Origin: Holophagae bacterium
GTDB taxonomy: Bacteria > Acidobacteriota > Holophagae > Acanthopleuribacterales > Acanthopleuribacteraceae
Length of the DNA: 64,000 bases
Reading direction: 5' to 3'
NCBI GenBank assembly: GCA_030429565.1
Contig: JAUIFE010000007.1
Coordinates: forward strand, 1 to 64,000
The notes beneath the pieces were generated by a model. The model was not told the DNA's origin and ran no database searches. It saw only the letters and a program-made list of their open reading frames with translations. The position numbers and the translations under genes are program-made. Each line of letters begins with the position of its first letter. Positions within the stretch are counted from its first letter, which is position 1. Below, one piece after another: positions 8,115 to 17,365 of the stretch.

Positions 8115-9299
8115 ATGGAGCAGCGTTTCGCGATTATTCCAGCCGGTGGTGTTGGTACCCGCATGGGATTGCCCTATCCCAAGCAGCTACTGCCGTTAGG
8201 CGACCACACCGTTCTACAGGAGAGCATTCGGTTCTTTCGCGGCATGCCGGTTTTTGTACCGGTTCCGGCCGCTTTTGCACCCTTGTTTCACGAAAAGCTG
8301 GCCAATGAACCGGACGTTCATGTACTGGCCGGTGGGGACACCCGGTTTGACTCCGTGAAACGCGCGGTGGATGCGCTGGTTGCCCGTTACGCGCCCGCGG
8401 ACGATGCTTTGGTGGCCGTGCACGACGCTGCCCGACCGTTCCTTGATTCAAACACGCTCAACGACGCCTGGGGTGTGTGTGCCGAAAAAGGCGCCGTCAT
8501 TTTTGCGGCGGCGGCGGTCGACACGCTCAAACAGGTTGATGAAAACGGCGTCATCCTGCGCACGCTCGATCGGACGTCCACGTACCACGCGCAGACGCCG
8601 CAAATGTTCCGTTGGTCCCTGCTGCGACAAGCTTACGCCGCTCAAACGCGTTCCGGCGATGTCACGCCCTTCACCGACGAAGCGGGCTTGCTGCAGGCGG
8701 CGGGCCTGCCGGTGACGGTGGTGCCTTCGAGCCACGCCAACCGCAAGATTACCCATCGTGAGGATTTAACATTGCTGGAATCACCACAAAAGGCACCGGG
8801 ACCGGTCGCCGATCTACGTCAACTACGCATCGGCCATGGTTATGACGTGCACCGCTATGCGAAAGGACGCCGTTTGTTCCTGGGCGGTATTGAAATTCAA
8901 GCAGAGCGCGGGTTGCTGGGCCACAGTGACGCCGATGTCGCGCTGCACGCCCTGATCGACGCGCTTTTAGGCGCCGCCGGGCGCGGTGACATCGGTCATT
9001 GGTTTCCCGACGATCAAAAGGCCTTTAAAGACATTCGCTCAACGGTGTTGCTCGAGCGCGTGTGGCGCGATCTACAACAGGACGGCTATCAGGTGATTAA
9101 CTGCGATCTCACCATTCAAGCGCAGGCACCTAAGTTGGCCCCCCACTTGCCCGCCATGCGCCAAACCATTGCCGAGCAACTTCAATGTGAGGTTTCCTGT
9201 ATCAACATAAAGGCGACGACAACCGAACGACTCGGGTTTGTCGGTCGCGAGGAAGGCATGGCCGCCGATGCGGTGGTTTTGCTTCAGCGGAGTTCTTGA
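8115..9299 (+). CDS. ispDF: Bifunctional IspDF: MEP cytidylyltransferase / MEcPP synthase
   Basis: Catalyses two non-consecutive steps of the methylerythritol-phosphate isoprenoid pathway: CTP-dependent activation of MEP (IspD) and cyclisation of CDP-ME-2-phosphate (IspF). Residues 1-~230 are IspD, with AIIPAGGVGTRMG and KQLLPLGDHTVLQ near the start, VAVHDAARPF at about 100 and TPQMFR later. Residues ~236-394 are IspF: RIGHGYDVHR (metal-binding), GHSDADVALHALIDALLGA, GDIGHWFPD and KATTTERLGFVGREEG. The linker is very short. ATG 8115 is preceded by GGGGGAAGG. IspE, which acts between the two activities, is not in the window. Fused IspDF is known from alpha- and epsilon-proteobacteria. Confidence 0.95.
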   Translation: MEQRFAIIPAGGVGTRMGLPYPKQLLPLGDHTVLQESIRFFRGMPVFVPVPAAFAPLFHEKLANEPDVHVLAGGDTRFDSVKRAVDALVARYAPADDALVAVHDAARPFLDSNTLNDAWGVCAEKGAVIFAAAAVDTLKQVDENGVILRTLDRTSTYHAQTPQMFRWSLLRQAYAAQTRSGDVTPFTDEAGLLQAAGLPVTVVPSSHANRKITHREDLTLLESPQKAPGPVADLRQLRIGHGYDVHRYAKGRRLFLGGIEIQAERGLLGHSDADVALHALIDALLGAAGRGDIGHWFPDDQKAFKDIRSTVLLERVWRDLQQDGYQVINCDLTIQAQAPKLAPHLPAMRQTIAEQLQCEVSCINIKATTTERLGFVGREEGMAADAVVLLQRSS

Positions 9300-9358
9300 T
9301 CGTGGTGGGTCACCGGGCTTGCGCCAATGTCGTGTGAATATTGAGGAGCATCCGTTTT

Positions 9359-11929
9359 ATGTCACGTGAAAGCAAGGACTTCGGTCTGGTTTATAAAATT
9401 TTTCGGTTCGTGTTGCGACCCTTAATGGGTCGCGTTCGTGCCCTCAATGTCGACCTTGAGGCGTTACGTCAAGGTCAGAAAGAAGACCAAATTTTGTTGG
9501 TTGGTCATGTGGTCTCTTTCATCAACTTCTTGGTGGTGAATGATTACCTACAACGCAACGGCCTGCGACCGGTGCGCTACACCCACGGTTTCAGTCCCTT
9601 TTGGGTGTTGCCGTTTAAAGAGGCGTGGGCGTTGTCCCGCGACAGCTTGACCAAATCTTTCGAAGAGCGCCGCACCATGGAGTTAAACCGAGCCATCGAA
9701 GCGGTGGACCGCGGCGAAGACGCATTTATTTTTATGAAACGCGGCGGGCGTTTTGCCTGGTCTAAAAAGGTTTACTACTACCACGGTACCTTCGGCAAAC
9801 TGTCGCGTACCTTGGAAAGTCGTGAGAACCGCACCATTTTGGTGCCGACCTCGGTGTTTTTGACACGTCGCCGCAAACGCGGCACGCGACGCAACTTCTA
9901 CGAAATTTTCTTCGGTACCTATGACATCCCCGGCCGCATTCGCAAGTTGTTGCAACTGCTGTTCAACAACAGGAAGGGCGGCATGATTTTCTCCAAAGCA
10001 TTGGATTTGAATGCCGAATACGCCAAATATCACGATTTGAGCCAAGACCAAATCGACAAACGACTCGGCCGTTTACTGTTGCTTCACCTCAACAACGAGG
10101 ACGCCGCCTATCGTGGCCCCACCAAACGATCGGTGGAGCGCAAGGTGCGCAAAATCCTCAAAGAACGTCGGCTCAACAGCGAACTCGAAGCAGTGGCGCA
10201 ACGTTCGGGCCGTTCGCTGGAAAGTGTGCGCAAAGACGCCGAAAAGAATTTGCGTCATATTGCTTCCGACACCAGCGAACGCACGATCAACCTGCTGCGT
10301 ATTTTCTTTGGTTACGTGTGGACCCGTACGATTGAAGGCATCGACGTTAGTAAAGAAGACCTCAACCGCGTGCGCGAAATGACGAAAGCGGGGCCGGTCA
10401 TTTTTCTGCCTTGTCACCGTAGCCACGTGGATTACTTGGTTTTTGCCTACTTATTTGAGAAAGAGGGTTTGAACTATCCGCGTTTTGCGGCCGGTGAAAA
10501 CCTGTCTAAATGGCCGCTGGGCCCGCTATTGCGTCGTGCCGGCGCCTTTTTCATTCGGCGCAGTTTCAAAGGCGAGGTTATTTTCCCGCTCGTGTTCGAG
10601 GCCTACCTGCGGCACATCCTGCGCGAGCGCCACGTGTTGGTGTTTTTCATGGAGGGGGGCCGCTCGCGTACCGGCAAGTTACTGCATCCCAAGGTCGGCA
10701 TGCTGAGCATGGTGATCGACGCTTGGCGCCAAGGAATTGTTGAAGATTTGCCATTGGTGCCGGTCACCATTGATTACGGCAAGGTTTTCGAGGGTCAGTC
10801 TTACTTGCGTGAAACCAGCGGTAAAGAGAAAGAGCAGGAGAGTTTGACCTCGGTCATTCGCTCGCGCAAGATCCTCAAGCGCAAGCATGGATACATTCGT
10901 CTGCGTTTCGATGATCCGATTTACCTCAACCAGCGCATTGCCGATGAAGGTCTTAAGAAAGAAGACCTTGGCTTTAAAACCAAAGTACCCTTTGTGCATC
11001 GGCTTGGCTCCGACGTGCTCAACCGCGTTAACAATCGGGTGACCTTAACGGCGGGCAACATCATCGCCGGCATTTTGTTGGGCAACCACCGTCGCGGCAT
11101 GACGCTCAGTGATTTAAAAACCCTATTTGGGGTGTCGGTCCGATACCTGAAAAATCGGGGTGTTGATTTGGCTTTCCCCGAGCCCAAGTTGGAATTGGCT
11201 TTGATGAACGCTCTCGAAACCTTCAAAACTTGGGAAACAGTGGTGACGGTGGAGGTATCAAAACGCACCGTCATCAACATCCCGCAAGATAAACGCGTCG
11301 AAATGGAGTACTACAAGAACAACGGACTTCATTTCATTCTCGAACTTGCTTTGTTTTCAACGGCTTATAGCTGTCTGCCGGCGGAGGAGCGATCCTTCGA
11401 TCAAATACTTGAATTTGCCCGTGAGGTTTTTCAAACCCTTAAGGAAGAATTCATTATTCAGAGTGATTATCCTTCCGAGGAAGCCATGCACATGGCGCTC
11501 AAGGCCTTGATTGTGATGGGTGGTGTGCGTCGCGACGGCGATCTGATCGTTGATGGTGATCGCCGCTACGGCCGTGATTTGGTGGCCATTAACGGCCACA
11601 TGTTACTCAACTTCTTCGAGTCCTATTTTGTCTGTGCTGAAGTACTGTTGGAACTCATCGAAAGCGATCCCGTCGACCGCAAACTGCTGCTAAAACAGTG
11701 TATGGGTCATGGCAAATTGCTATTTGCCGTTGGCACCATTCGTTTGCCGGAGTCGATGAACCACGTAACCTTCAGCAACGCCCTCAAGTACTTCAACAGT
11801 TTGAGTCTGGTTAAGTTCCAGAATGCGCCCAGTGGCAAAGGTCAGATCGTGGTGATCAACAAGACCAAAGTTGCCGAGTTAATGGCGGTCCGGGACCGTC
11901 TTTACCGCTGGATGGACATGCTGGAATAA
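9359..11929 (+). CDS. plsB: Glycerol-3-phosphate 1-O-acyltransferase (PlsB-like)
   Basis: Acylates the sn-1 position of glycerol-3-phosphate, the first step of phospholipid synthesis, at the inner membrane. The acyltransferase core begins near residue 350 with LPCHRSHVDYLVF (catalytic HX4D), followed by GAFFIRRSF, VFFMEGGRSRTGK and LVPVTIDYG, i.e. blocks I-IV of the family. 856 residues is PlsB size, with the usual long N- and C-terminal regions. The start is ATG 9359, 10 bp after GAGGAG; an in-frame TTG at 9341 is possible but less well placed. The gene follows ispDF by 59 bp and may share its transcript. The N-terminal 300 residues also resemble a second, inactive acyltransferase-like fold (inference). 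Confidence 0.9.
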   Translation: MSRESKDFGLVYKIFRFVLRPLMGRVRALNVDLEALRQGQKEDQILLVGHVVSFINFLVVNDYLQRNGLRPVRYTHGFSPFWVLPFKEAWALSRDSLTKSFEERRTMELNRAIEAVDRGEDAFIFMKRGGRFAWSKKVYYYHGTFGKLSRTLESRENRTILVPTSVFLTRRRKRGTRRNFYEIFFGTYDIPGRIRKLLQLLFNNRKGGMIFSKALDLNAEYAKYHDLSQDQIDKRLGRLLLLHLNNEDAAYRGPTKRSVERKVRKILKERRLNSELEAVAQRSGRSLESVRKDAEKNLRHIASDTSERTINLLRIFFGYVWTRTIEGIDVSKEDLNRVREMTKAGPVIFLPCHRSHVDYLVFAYLFEKEGLNYPRFAAGENLSKWPLGPLLRRAGAFFIRRSFKGEVIFPLVFEAYLRHILRERHVLVFFMEGGRSRTGKLLHPKVGMLSMVIDAWRQGIVEDLPLVPVTIDYGKVFEGQSYLRETSGKEKEQESLTSVIRSRKILKRKHGYIRLRFDDPIYLNQRIADEGLKKEDLGFKTKVPFVHRLGSDVLNRVNNRVTLTAGNIIAGILLGNHRRGMTLSDLKTLFGVSVRYLKNRGVDLAFPEPKLELALMNALETFKTWETVVTVEVSKRTVINIPQDKRVEMEYYKNNGLHFILELALFSTAYSCLPAEERSFDQILEFAREVFQTLKEEFIIQSDYPSEEAMHMALKALIVMGGVRRDGDLIVDGDRRYGRDLVAINGHMLLNFFESYFVCAEVLLELIESDPVDRKLLLKQCMGHGKLLFAVGTIRLPESMNHVTFSNALKYFNSLSLVKFQNAPSGKGQIVVINKTKVAELMAVRDRLYRWMDMLE

Positions 11930-11942
11930 CCGAGGGGTTATC

Positions 11943-12605
11943 ATGGTTGTTGATACGGCGCCGGCATTGGCCGAGGCCGCTGAAGAACTCGACATTCTTT
12001 TTCACGACGACGCGGTGCTGGTGCTGGATAAACCTTCGGGTTTGTTGTCGGTCCCCGGTCGCCTTCCTGAAAACAAGGATTCTCTGGCTTTGCGGGCCCA
12101 GCGTTGGTTTGACGGTGCGCGCACGGTTCACCGCCTCGATTGGGAAACTTCGGGTGTCTCGGTATTGGCTCTGGATGCAGGGGTTCACCGCGAGCTGAGC
12201 CGACAGTTCCATGACCGCGAAGTGGAAAAGAGTTACATCGCGATTGTGGCGGGTCACCTGATGCCGGATGAAGGCGAGGTGGCTTTGCCACTGATCTGCG
12301 ATTGGCCGAACCGGCCGCGGCAAATGGTCGATCACGAGAACGGACGCAATGCTTTAACGCGCTGGCAAGTGGTTTTTCGCGAAATCGACCGCACCTGGCT
12401 GCGTTTGTTCCCGGTGACAGGGCGATCCCACCAGTTACGGGTCCACATGCAGGCCTTGGGACATCCGATTTTGGGTGACCGGTTGTATGCAGACCGCTAT
12501 GCGCTGCACCGCGCCGAGCGACTGCAGCTTCACGCGGAACGGCTGACTTTTACCCATCCGCAACAGGGCGAACGTGTCACCTTTTACAGCCCGTGTCCAT
12601 TCTAA
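11943..12605 (+). CDS. rluA: Dual-specificity tRNA/23S rRNA pseudouridine synthase RluA
   Basis: Makes pseudouridine in 23S rRNA and the anticodon loop of some tRNAs. The catalytic motif VHRLDWETSG (Asp near residue 65) and the core segments LDKPSGLLSVPGRL, LPLICDWPNRP and GRSHQLRVHMQALGHPILGDRLYA closely match Escherichia coli RluA. As in RluA, and unlike RluC/RluD, no S4 domain precedes the catalytic domain; 220 residues is RluA length. ATG 11943 follows GAGGGG. It lies 13 bp after plsB, so is likely in the same operon, and converges on the lhgO-like gene with only 5 bp between the stop codons. Confidence 0.92.
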   Translation: MVVDTAPALAEAAEELDILFHDDAVLVLDKPSGLLSVPGRLPENKDSLALRAQRWFDGARTVHRLDWETSGVSVLALDAGVHRELSRQFHDREVEKSYIAIVAGHLMPDEGEVALPLICDWPNRPRQMVDHENGRNALTRWQVVFREIDRTWLRLFPVTGRSHQLRVHMQALGHPILGDRLYADRYALHRAERLQLHAERLTFTHPQQGERVTFYSPCPF

Positions 12606-12610
12606 CTTTT

Positions 12611-13657
12611 TTAAACCAAGCCTGTTTCCCGGGTTAGCCAGGCGCCGATCGCCATGGATGCGGTCAGTCCTGGTGATTCGATGCCCAGACAGTGGATCAA
12701 ACGACCGTCGCGGCCTGCCCGTCGAAAGGTAAAGTCTGACCAAGCGTGGCGATTCAATTTGGCGCGAATGCCGGCGTAGCCAGGCTGTAACATTTCGCGT
12801 TGTAACCAGGGGAGATAGGTCTTGGCTGCGCGGTAAAACGATTCGCCGCGCGCCGGATCCACGTGGTAGTGTTCGTGCTCGATCCAGGCTAAATCCGGGC
12901 CGAGGTAGCACTCGCCCGCGAGATTCCGTGTGAGATGAACGCCCAGGCTCGCGGCATTTTTGGGCACGGCCGGGTATACCAAATGGGGTAGGGTCAAATC
13001 GCGCGGCGGCCGAATCTGAAAATACACACCGCGTGCGAGGTAGTGACGTTCCGGTGGGCACCATGAGGCGGCGGCGAGGCCGGTGCAATTAAAGACCCAG
13101 TCGGCGGCGTAGGTTTCGCCGTTGACGGTTAGAAGTACGTGGTCGTTCTGCGCGCTAACAGCTTCAACCTGCTGGTGATAGAGGCATTCAGCGCCGCTTT
13201 GGTCAAGCAGCGTGGTCACCAAGTGGTGGGGATCGATAATCGCCGTGCTCGGTGAAAACAGGGCACGCCGGCAGGCCACGCCTTGCGGTAACTGATCAGG
13301 ATCGCACCAGGCCAATGGAACCGCCGCTTGGTTGGTGTGGTAGAGCTGCTGCAGCGCTTCGACTTCGTCGTCGCTGGTGGCGACGATGTATTTACCCACG
13401 GCGGCGAAAGGGACGTCGTGGGCCGGTGCAAATTGGTGCAGCATGGCGTTGCCGCGCCGGCACAGCTCGGTTTTAAGGCTGTTTTCCGGGTAGTAAATGC
13501 CCGCGTGCACGACGCCCGAGTTACGGCTGGTCATGCCCATGCCGGCTTGCGCCTCACGTTCCAGTACAAACACTTCGCGCCCGCTTGCGCGCAAGGCATA
13601 AGCCAGCCCGGCGCCGACACAGCCCGCGCCAATGATGGCGACATCCAATTTTTCCAT
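12611..13657 (-). CDS. lhgO: FAD-dependent oxidoreductase, L-2-hydroxyglutarate oxidase-like
   Basis: Likely oxidises L-2-hydroxyglutarate (or a related 2-hydroxy acid) and passes electrons to the respiratory chain. The N-terminus is a Rossmann FAD-binding motif (DVAIIGAGCVGAGLAYAL), followed by TSRNSGVVHAGIYYP, which is characteristic of the L2HGDH/LhgO branch of the DAO family, and the C-terminal GIESPGLTASMAIG segment. 348 residues is slightly shorter than E. coli LhgO (about 420). It starts 18 bp after the end of the propeller-GGDEF gene on the same strand, so is probably co-transcribed with it. Substrate specificity is inferred from family similarity only. Confidence 0.82.
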   Translation of the reverse strand: MEKLDVAIIGAGCVGAGLAYALRASGREVFVLEREAQAGMGMTSRNSGVVHAGIYYPENSLKTELCRRGNAMLHQFAPAHDVPFAAVGKYIVATSDDEVEALQQLYHTNQAAVPLAWCDPDQLPQGVACRRALFSPSTAIIDPHHLVTTLLDQSGAECLYHQQVEAVSAQNDHVLLTVNGETYAADWVFNCTGLAAASWCPPERHYLARGVYFQIRPPRDLTLPHLVYPAVPKNAASLGVHLTRNLAGECYLGPDLAWIEHEHYHVDPARGESFYRAAKTYLPWLQREMLQPGYAGIRAKLNRHAWSDFTFRRAGRDGRLIHCLGIESPGLTASMAIGAWLTRETGLV

Positions 13658-13675
13658 GCGCTGCCGACTCCGCCC

Positions 13676-16600
13676 TTAGGTGTTCGTGGTGGCCCAATTG
13701 AGTTGGTCCGGCTCGAGCGAGGTCTCGACCACGAGTTGCCCTTCCTCGAGTAAGTCCCGCACGTTTTGGACGACATCATTATAGCCGACCTCGGGGTTGA
13801 GTTGACCCGCGTGTAAGCCGACCCAAGCGTTGCGACCGCTGAACTTGGCGGCGTAAAGGGCGTGGTCGGCGATGTTGACGACCTCTTCCCAACTGTATTG
13901 AAAAGGGTGATGAGGCGAAAAGGGGAAGTGTGCGAAGCCGATCGAGGTGGTCACGACCACGCTTTGGCCGTTGTCGAGTTCGATCGGTTTGCCGGCAACC
14001 AGGTTGCGGATCCGTTCGGCCATGTTGCCGGCCAGCTCGACCGGCGCGTGGCGGAACAGAATCAAAAACTCTTCGCCGCCCCAGCGGGTGACCACATCCG
14101 ATTCGCGACAGGTTTCCTGCAGTAATTGACTAACGGTCTTGAGAATAATATCGCCGGCGTTGTGGCCGTACCGGTCGTTGTAGGATTTGAAGTGGTCAAG
14201 GTCCATCATCAGGAAAAAGAAATGTGGATCGGGTGGACCGTTGCCACGCCGTTCATTTTCAGCTCGCGGTGCCTGGGTGGTGATTTCGCCCGCCATCAAG
14301 TCCTTGAGGAAACGGCGATTCTTAAGGCCGGTCAAGGGATCGGTCACGCTCATTTCGCGCAAGCGACGGTTGGCCTCGTGGATTTGTTGGGTTGTTTCCG
14401 CCAGTGCGTCGTTGCTTTTTTTGAGCTCGGCGGTGCGCTGGTTGATCAGGGCCTCCAACTGAGCCTGCTGGATTTGGAAGCGTTTGACCTTAAATCGATA
14501 ACCGGCATACACAAGAATGACGGTACTGACCGCGCACAACATCCAGAACCAGAGGGTTTGGTAGATGTGGGGTTTTACGTAAAAAGAAAAGGCGGCGGTG
14601 CCCTGCCGGAACTCGCCCTCACGCGTTCCCGACTCGACGAGGAAGCGGTAGTTGCCTGGTGGTAGGTTGGTGTAGGACGCGTAATGGCCTTCTGCGTGAG
14701 ACGACCAATTTTTATCCCAGCCCTCGAGTTTGGTGCGGAAATGCACACGGTGGGGTAGCGAGAAATATATGCTGGTGAAATAAAAGCGAATGCGGTCACT
14801 GCCGGCGGGGACTTCTAGCAAGAGATCGCTTTTGGGGTAAAACACTTTGTCGTCGACCACCATTTGTTCGATGAGGACGCGTCCTTCGCGTTGGGCGTCG
14901 TCGCGCTGGGTCGGATTGATGCGGGCGACGCCTTTAATCGTTGGAAACCAAATGTAGCCTTGATTGTCGATTAGGCTGCAGGCATTGCCGACACCGATAC
15001 ACTCGCGACTCGGTAGGCCGTCGGCCTCATTGTAAACCTCGGAGAAAACCCGTTCTTTGCGTCCCTTGATGACGTCGATCAGCGCCGTGCGCGGCACCGA
15101 GAAGACCCCCAAATTACAGCTCATCCAAAAGTTATCGAGGGGGTCGCGCAGGATTTGAAATACGCTGTCGTTAAACAGGCCCAGGTTTTCGCCCACGCCG
15201 TGGAAGCGCCCGTCGAACAAGCCGAAAATGCCGTGGGCGTTAGTGCCGGCCCACAAAATCCCTTCGTGGTCGAGATGCAGGCTCAAAACAAAGGTGTCGT
15301 ACAAACCGAGCTCGGGGCCGTAGTGCTGGCGGGGTTGCGTACCCTCGAACATGTAGACCCCGTCGCGGGCGCCGACCCATATGCGGCCCGCCTCGTCCTC
15401 CAAAATGGCGCGGGTGGTGCCGATGGAGAAGTCGCTTTGCTTGCCGAAGTTAATCATGCGATAGCCGTCGAATACCGACAGGCCGGTTTGGGTGCCGACC
15501 CAAATGCGGCCTTGGCTGTCTTGAAATAGCGTGCGAATGAACTGGCTGCCTAAATCCTCGCTCCAGAGCGGTCGGCGCCAGGTATCGCCGTCGCGTACCA
15601 CCAAACCGCTGTCGGTGCCGATCCAAATGCGACCGTCACGATCACAGTAGGTGGCCAAAACGAAATTACTGGGCAGGCCGTCCTCGCGACGGTAGTTGAT
15701 TTTGGTTTCGCCGTCGATCACGGCCACACCGAAACCGGCGGTGCCAATCCAGTAACGGCCCTGACGATCCTGCGTCAAGCAGATCGTTTCGTTGCCAGGC
15801 AGATCTTGGCGCGTCGTGTAGGGGGTGAACGCCCCGTCGCGCAATTGGTTTAAGCCGCCGCCGAGCGTACCAATCCACAGGTTTTGTTCGGTGTCTTCAA
15901 GCAGGGAGAGGACGGCGGGAAAGGAAAGCTGGTTCTCAATCGAAAAGGTGGCAATGTGATCGTTGTAAATGCGGTTTACGCCTAAGCTTGTGCCAATCCA
16001 CAAGTTCCCGTCATGGTCGACCACCATCGTTGCGATTTGATTGCTGATCAACCCGTCCTCACGGCGCAACTTGCGAACCACGGTCTCGCCGTTAAACAAC
16101 ATGGCACCCCACCCGGCGGTGCCAATCCAAAGCAGGCCGTCGTTTTGCGTGGCTAAAGCGGAAATGGGGTAGGCGCGTGCGCGATTGGTGAAGGGGACGG
16201 CCGACACGGCGCCTTGTTGACAGCGGAAGAGGCCGCGTCCGGTGCCGATCCAAAAATCGCCCGGCCCGATTTCAAGGAAGCAGTTGATTTCGAGGCGGTA
16301 GAGCGGATGGTCGTCGCCCACTTGACGCGCTTCGCGACGGTCGGGGTCGAGGATCCACAAACCGCGGTTGGTGCCGATGTAAACGCGGCGGTCGTAGTCC
16401 TGGTAAAGCGCATTAATAAAAACCGCCTGGGTCCCTTCACCCAGGCTGTAATTGGCGACTTGGTCGTCGTTAAGGTAAATGAATCCATAGCCTTGGCTGG
16501 CCGCCCAGACGCCTTCTCGGCGATCCGGAAACAAGGCGTTGATTTCCTTAAGGTCGAAATCAGTGACCTCGCGACGGTTAAAATTGCGGAAACGCGAGCC

Positions 16601-16837
16601 GTCAAAACGTGCCAAACCTTCTTGGGTCCCAATCCACAAGTAGCCCTGATTATCCTGGATAAGGGTGTTGACGGTATTTTGGGGCAGACCTCGGTCGTCT
16701 TGCCACACTTCGTGTACATACTGGGAAATCTCCCGTTGCGGGTCTAGCGCCCACAGGGAGGTTACACAGCAGACAAAACCAAGCAGCAACCGCAAGTCCA
16801 AAAACTCGTTCAGAGAGAACCGTTGGTTCCATTGCAT
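13676..16837 (-). CDS. Membrane sensor diguanylate cyclase: periplasmic Reg_prop beta-propeller, Y_Y_Y domain, TM, GGDEF
   Basis: Predicted to sense an extracytoplasmic ligand and make cyclic di-GMP inside. A signal peptide (to about residue 31) is followed by ten or more propeller blades recognisable by G-x-[LI]-W-[IV]-G-T repeats such as GYLWIGTQEGLARFDG, GRIWIGTDSGLVVRDG and GRIWVGTQTGLSVFDG (residues ~40-640). A Y_Y_Y immunoglobulin-like domain follows (ending LPPGNYRFLVES), then one TM span (~760-780), a coiled coil and a GGDEF domain with an active GGEEF site near residue 919. An RxxD I-site (RESD) precedes it by five residues. ATG 16837 is taken as start; an in-frame TTG at 16849 is possible. 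Ligand unknown; the lhgO-like gene immediately downstream may be functionally linked. Confidence 0.92.
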   Translation of the reverse strand: MQWNQRFSLNEFLDLRLLLGFVCCVTSLWALDPQREISQYVHEVWQDDRGLPQNTVNTLIQDNQGYLWIGTQEGLARFDGSRFRNFNRREVTDFDLKEINALFPDRREGVWAASQGYGFIYLNDDQVANYSLGEGTQAVFINALYQDYDRRVYIGTNRGLWILDPDRREARQVGDDHPLYRLEINCFLEIGPGDFWIGTGRGLFRCQQGAVSAVPFTNRARAYPISALATQNDGLLWIGTAGWGAMLFNGETVVRKLRREDGLISNQIATMVVDHDGNLWIGTSLGVNRIYNDHIATFSIENQLSFPAVLSLLEDTEQNLWIGTLGGGLNQLRDGAFTPYTTRQDLPGNETICLTQDRQGRYWIGTAGFGVAVIDGETKINYRREDGLPSNFVLATYCDRDGRIWIGTDSGLVVRDGDTWRRPLWSEDLGSQFIRTLFQDSQGRIWVGTQTGLSVFDGYRMINFGKQSDFSIGTTRAILEDEAGRIWVGARDGVYMFEGTQPRQHYGPELGLYDTFVLSLHLDHEGILWAGTNAHGIFGLFDGRFHGVGENLGLFNDSVFQILRDPLDNFWMSCNLGVFSVPRTALIDVIKGRKERVFSEVYNEADGLPSRECIGVGNACSLIDNQGYIWFPTIKGVARINPTQRDDAQREGRVLIEQMVVDDKVFYPKSDLLLEVPAGSDRIRFYFTSIYFSLPHRVHFRTKLEGWDKNWSSHAEGHYASYTNLPPGNYRFLVESGTREGEFRQGTAAFSFYVKPHIYQTLWFWMLCAVSTVILVYAGYRFKVKRFQIQQAQLEALINQRTAELKKSNDALAETTQQIHEANRRLREMSVTDPLTGLKNRRFLKDLMAGEITTQAPRAENERRGNGPPDPHFFFLMMDLDHFKSYNDRYGHNAGDIILKTVSQLLQETCRESDVVTRWGGEEFLILFRHAPVELAGNMAERIRNLVAGKPIELDNGQSVVVTTSIGFAHFPFSPHHPFQYSWEEVVNIADHALYAAKFSGRNAWVGLHAGQLNPEVGYNDVVQNVRDLLEEGQLVVETSLEPDQLNWATTNT

Positions 16838-17365
16838 TATTGGTAACAAAAATTTCCGTCCAGGGATGATACCGCTATTTTACCTGAGGGTCGGCGGAAG
16901 CGCGAGCCTGGTTTTCCCGGCACCGGCTGAAAAAAACGAGGATCTTCAATCATGCCACCGTCATTCTGCACCGCCGCTTGTTGGAAAACGACGAAGCAAT
17001 CTGGTGAAAATGGTGATGATCGACCTGAACATGCTTTGATTACCACGTCTATTTTCGATTTTGTTGCCAATCAAAGTCAAAATGGCCCCGCTTAAGTTGT
17101 GAAAGTATGGCAAAATATGGCTAAGTTTTTCTTCAGACATCCATTTTCGAATCGGGCCGCTTGTTCGGTCTCGCGTAGCAATGCGTAGGAACATGTCGCT
17201 TTTTCCGGTTGCCGGCCGGCGATCAGACAGTGGCGCTCTTGGTGCTGCCTGGTTCAAGCATTCATCTTCCGGTGGATCTGATGTCGCCGGCGTTTTCCCT
17301 TCATCACGCTCTTTCGACCAAATGTCGAGCAACCGTGGCCGATACGGTTCTCTCAGGAAAAAGGC
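16838..17365. other. Divergent intergenic region between the propeller-cyclase and the hybrid kinase
   Basis: About 530 bp with no supportable gene on either strand. It must contain back-to-back promoters; I found no match to consensus good enough to list. A T-rich stretch (about 17118-17140) is the most AT-rich part. Confidence 0.5.
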
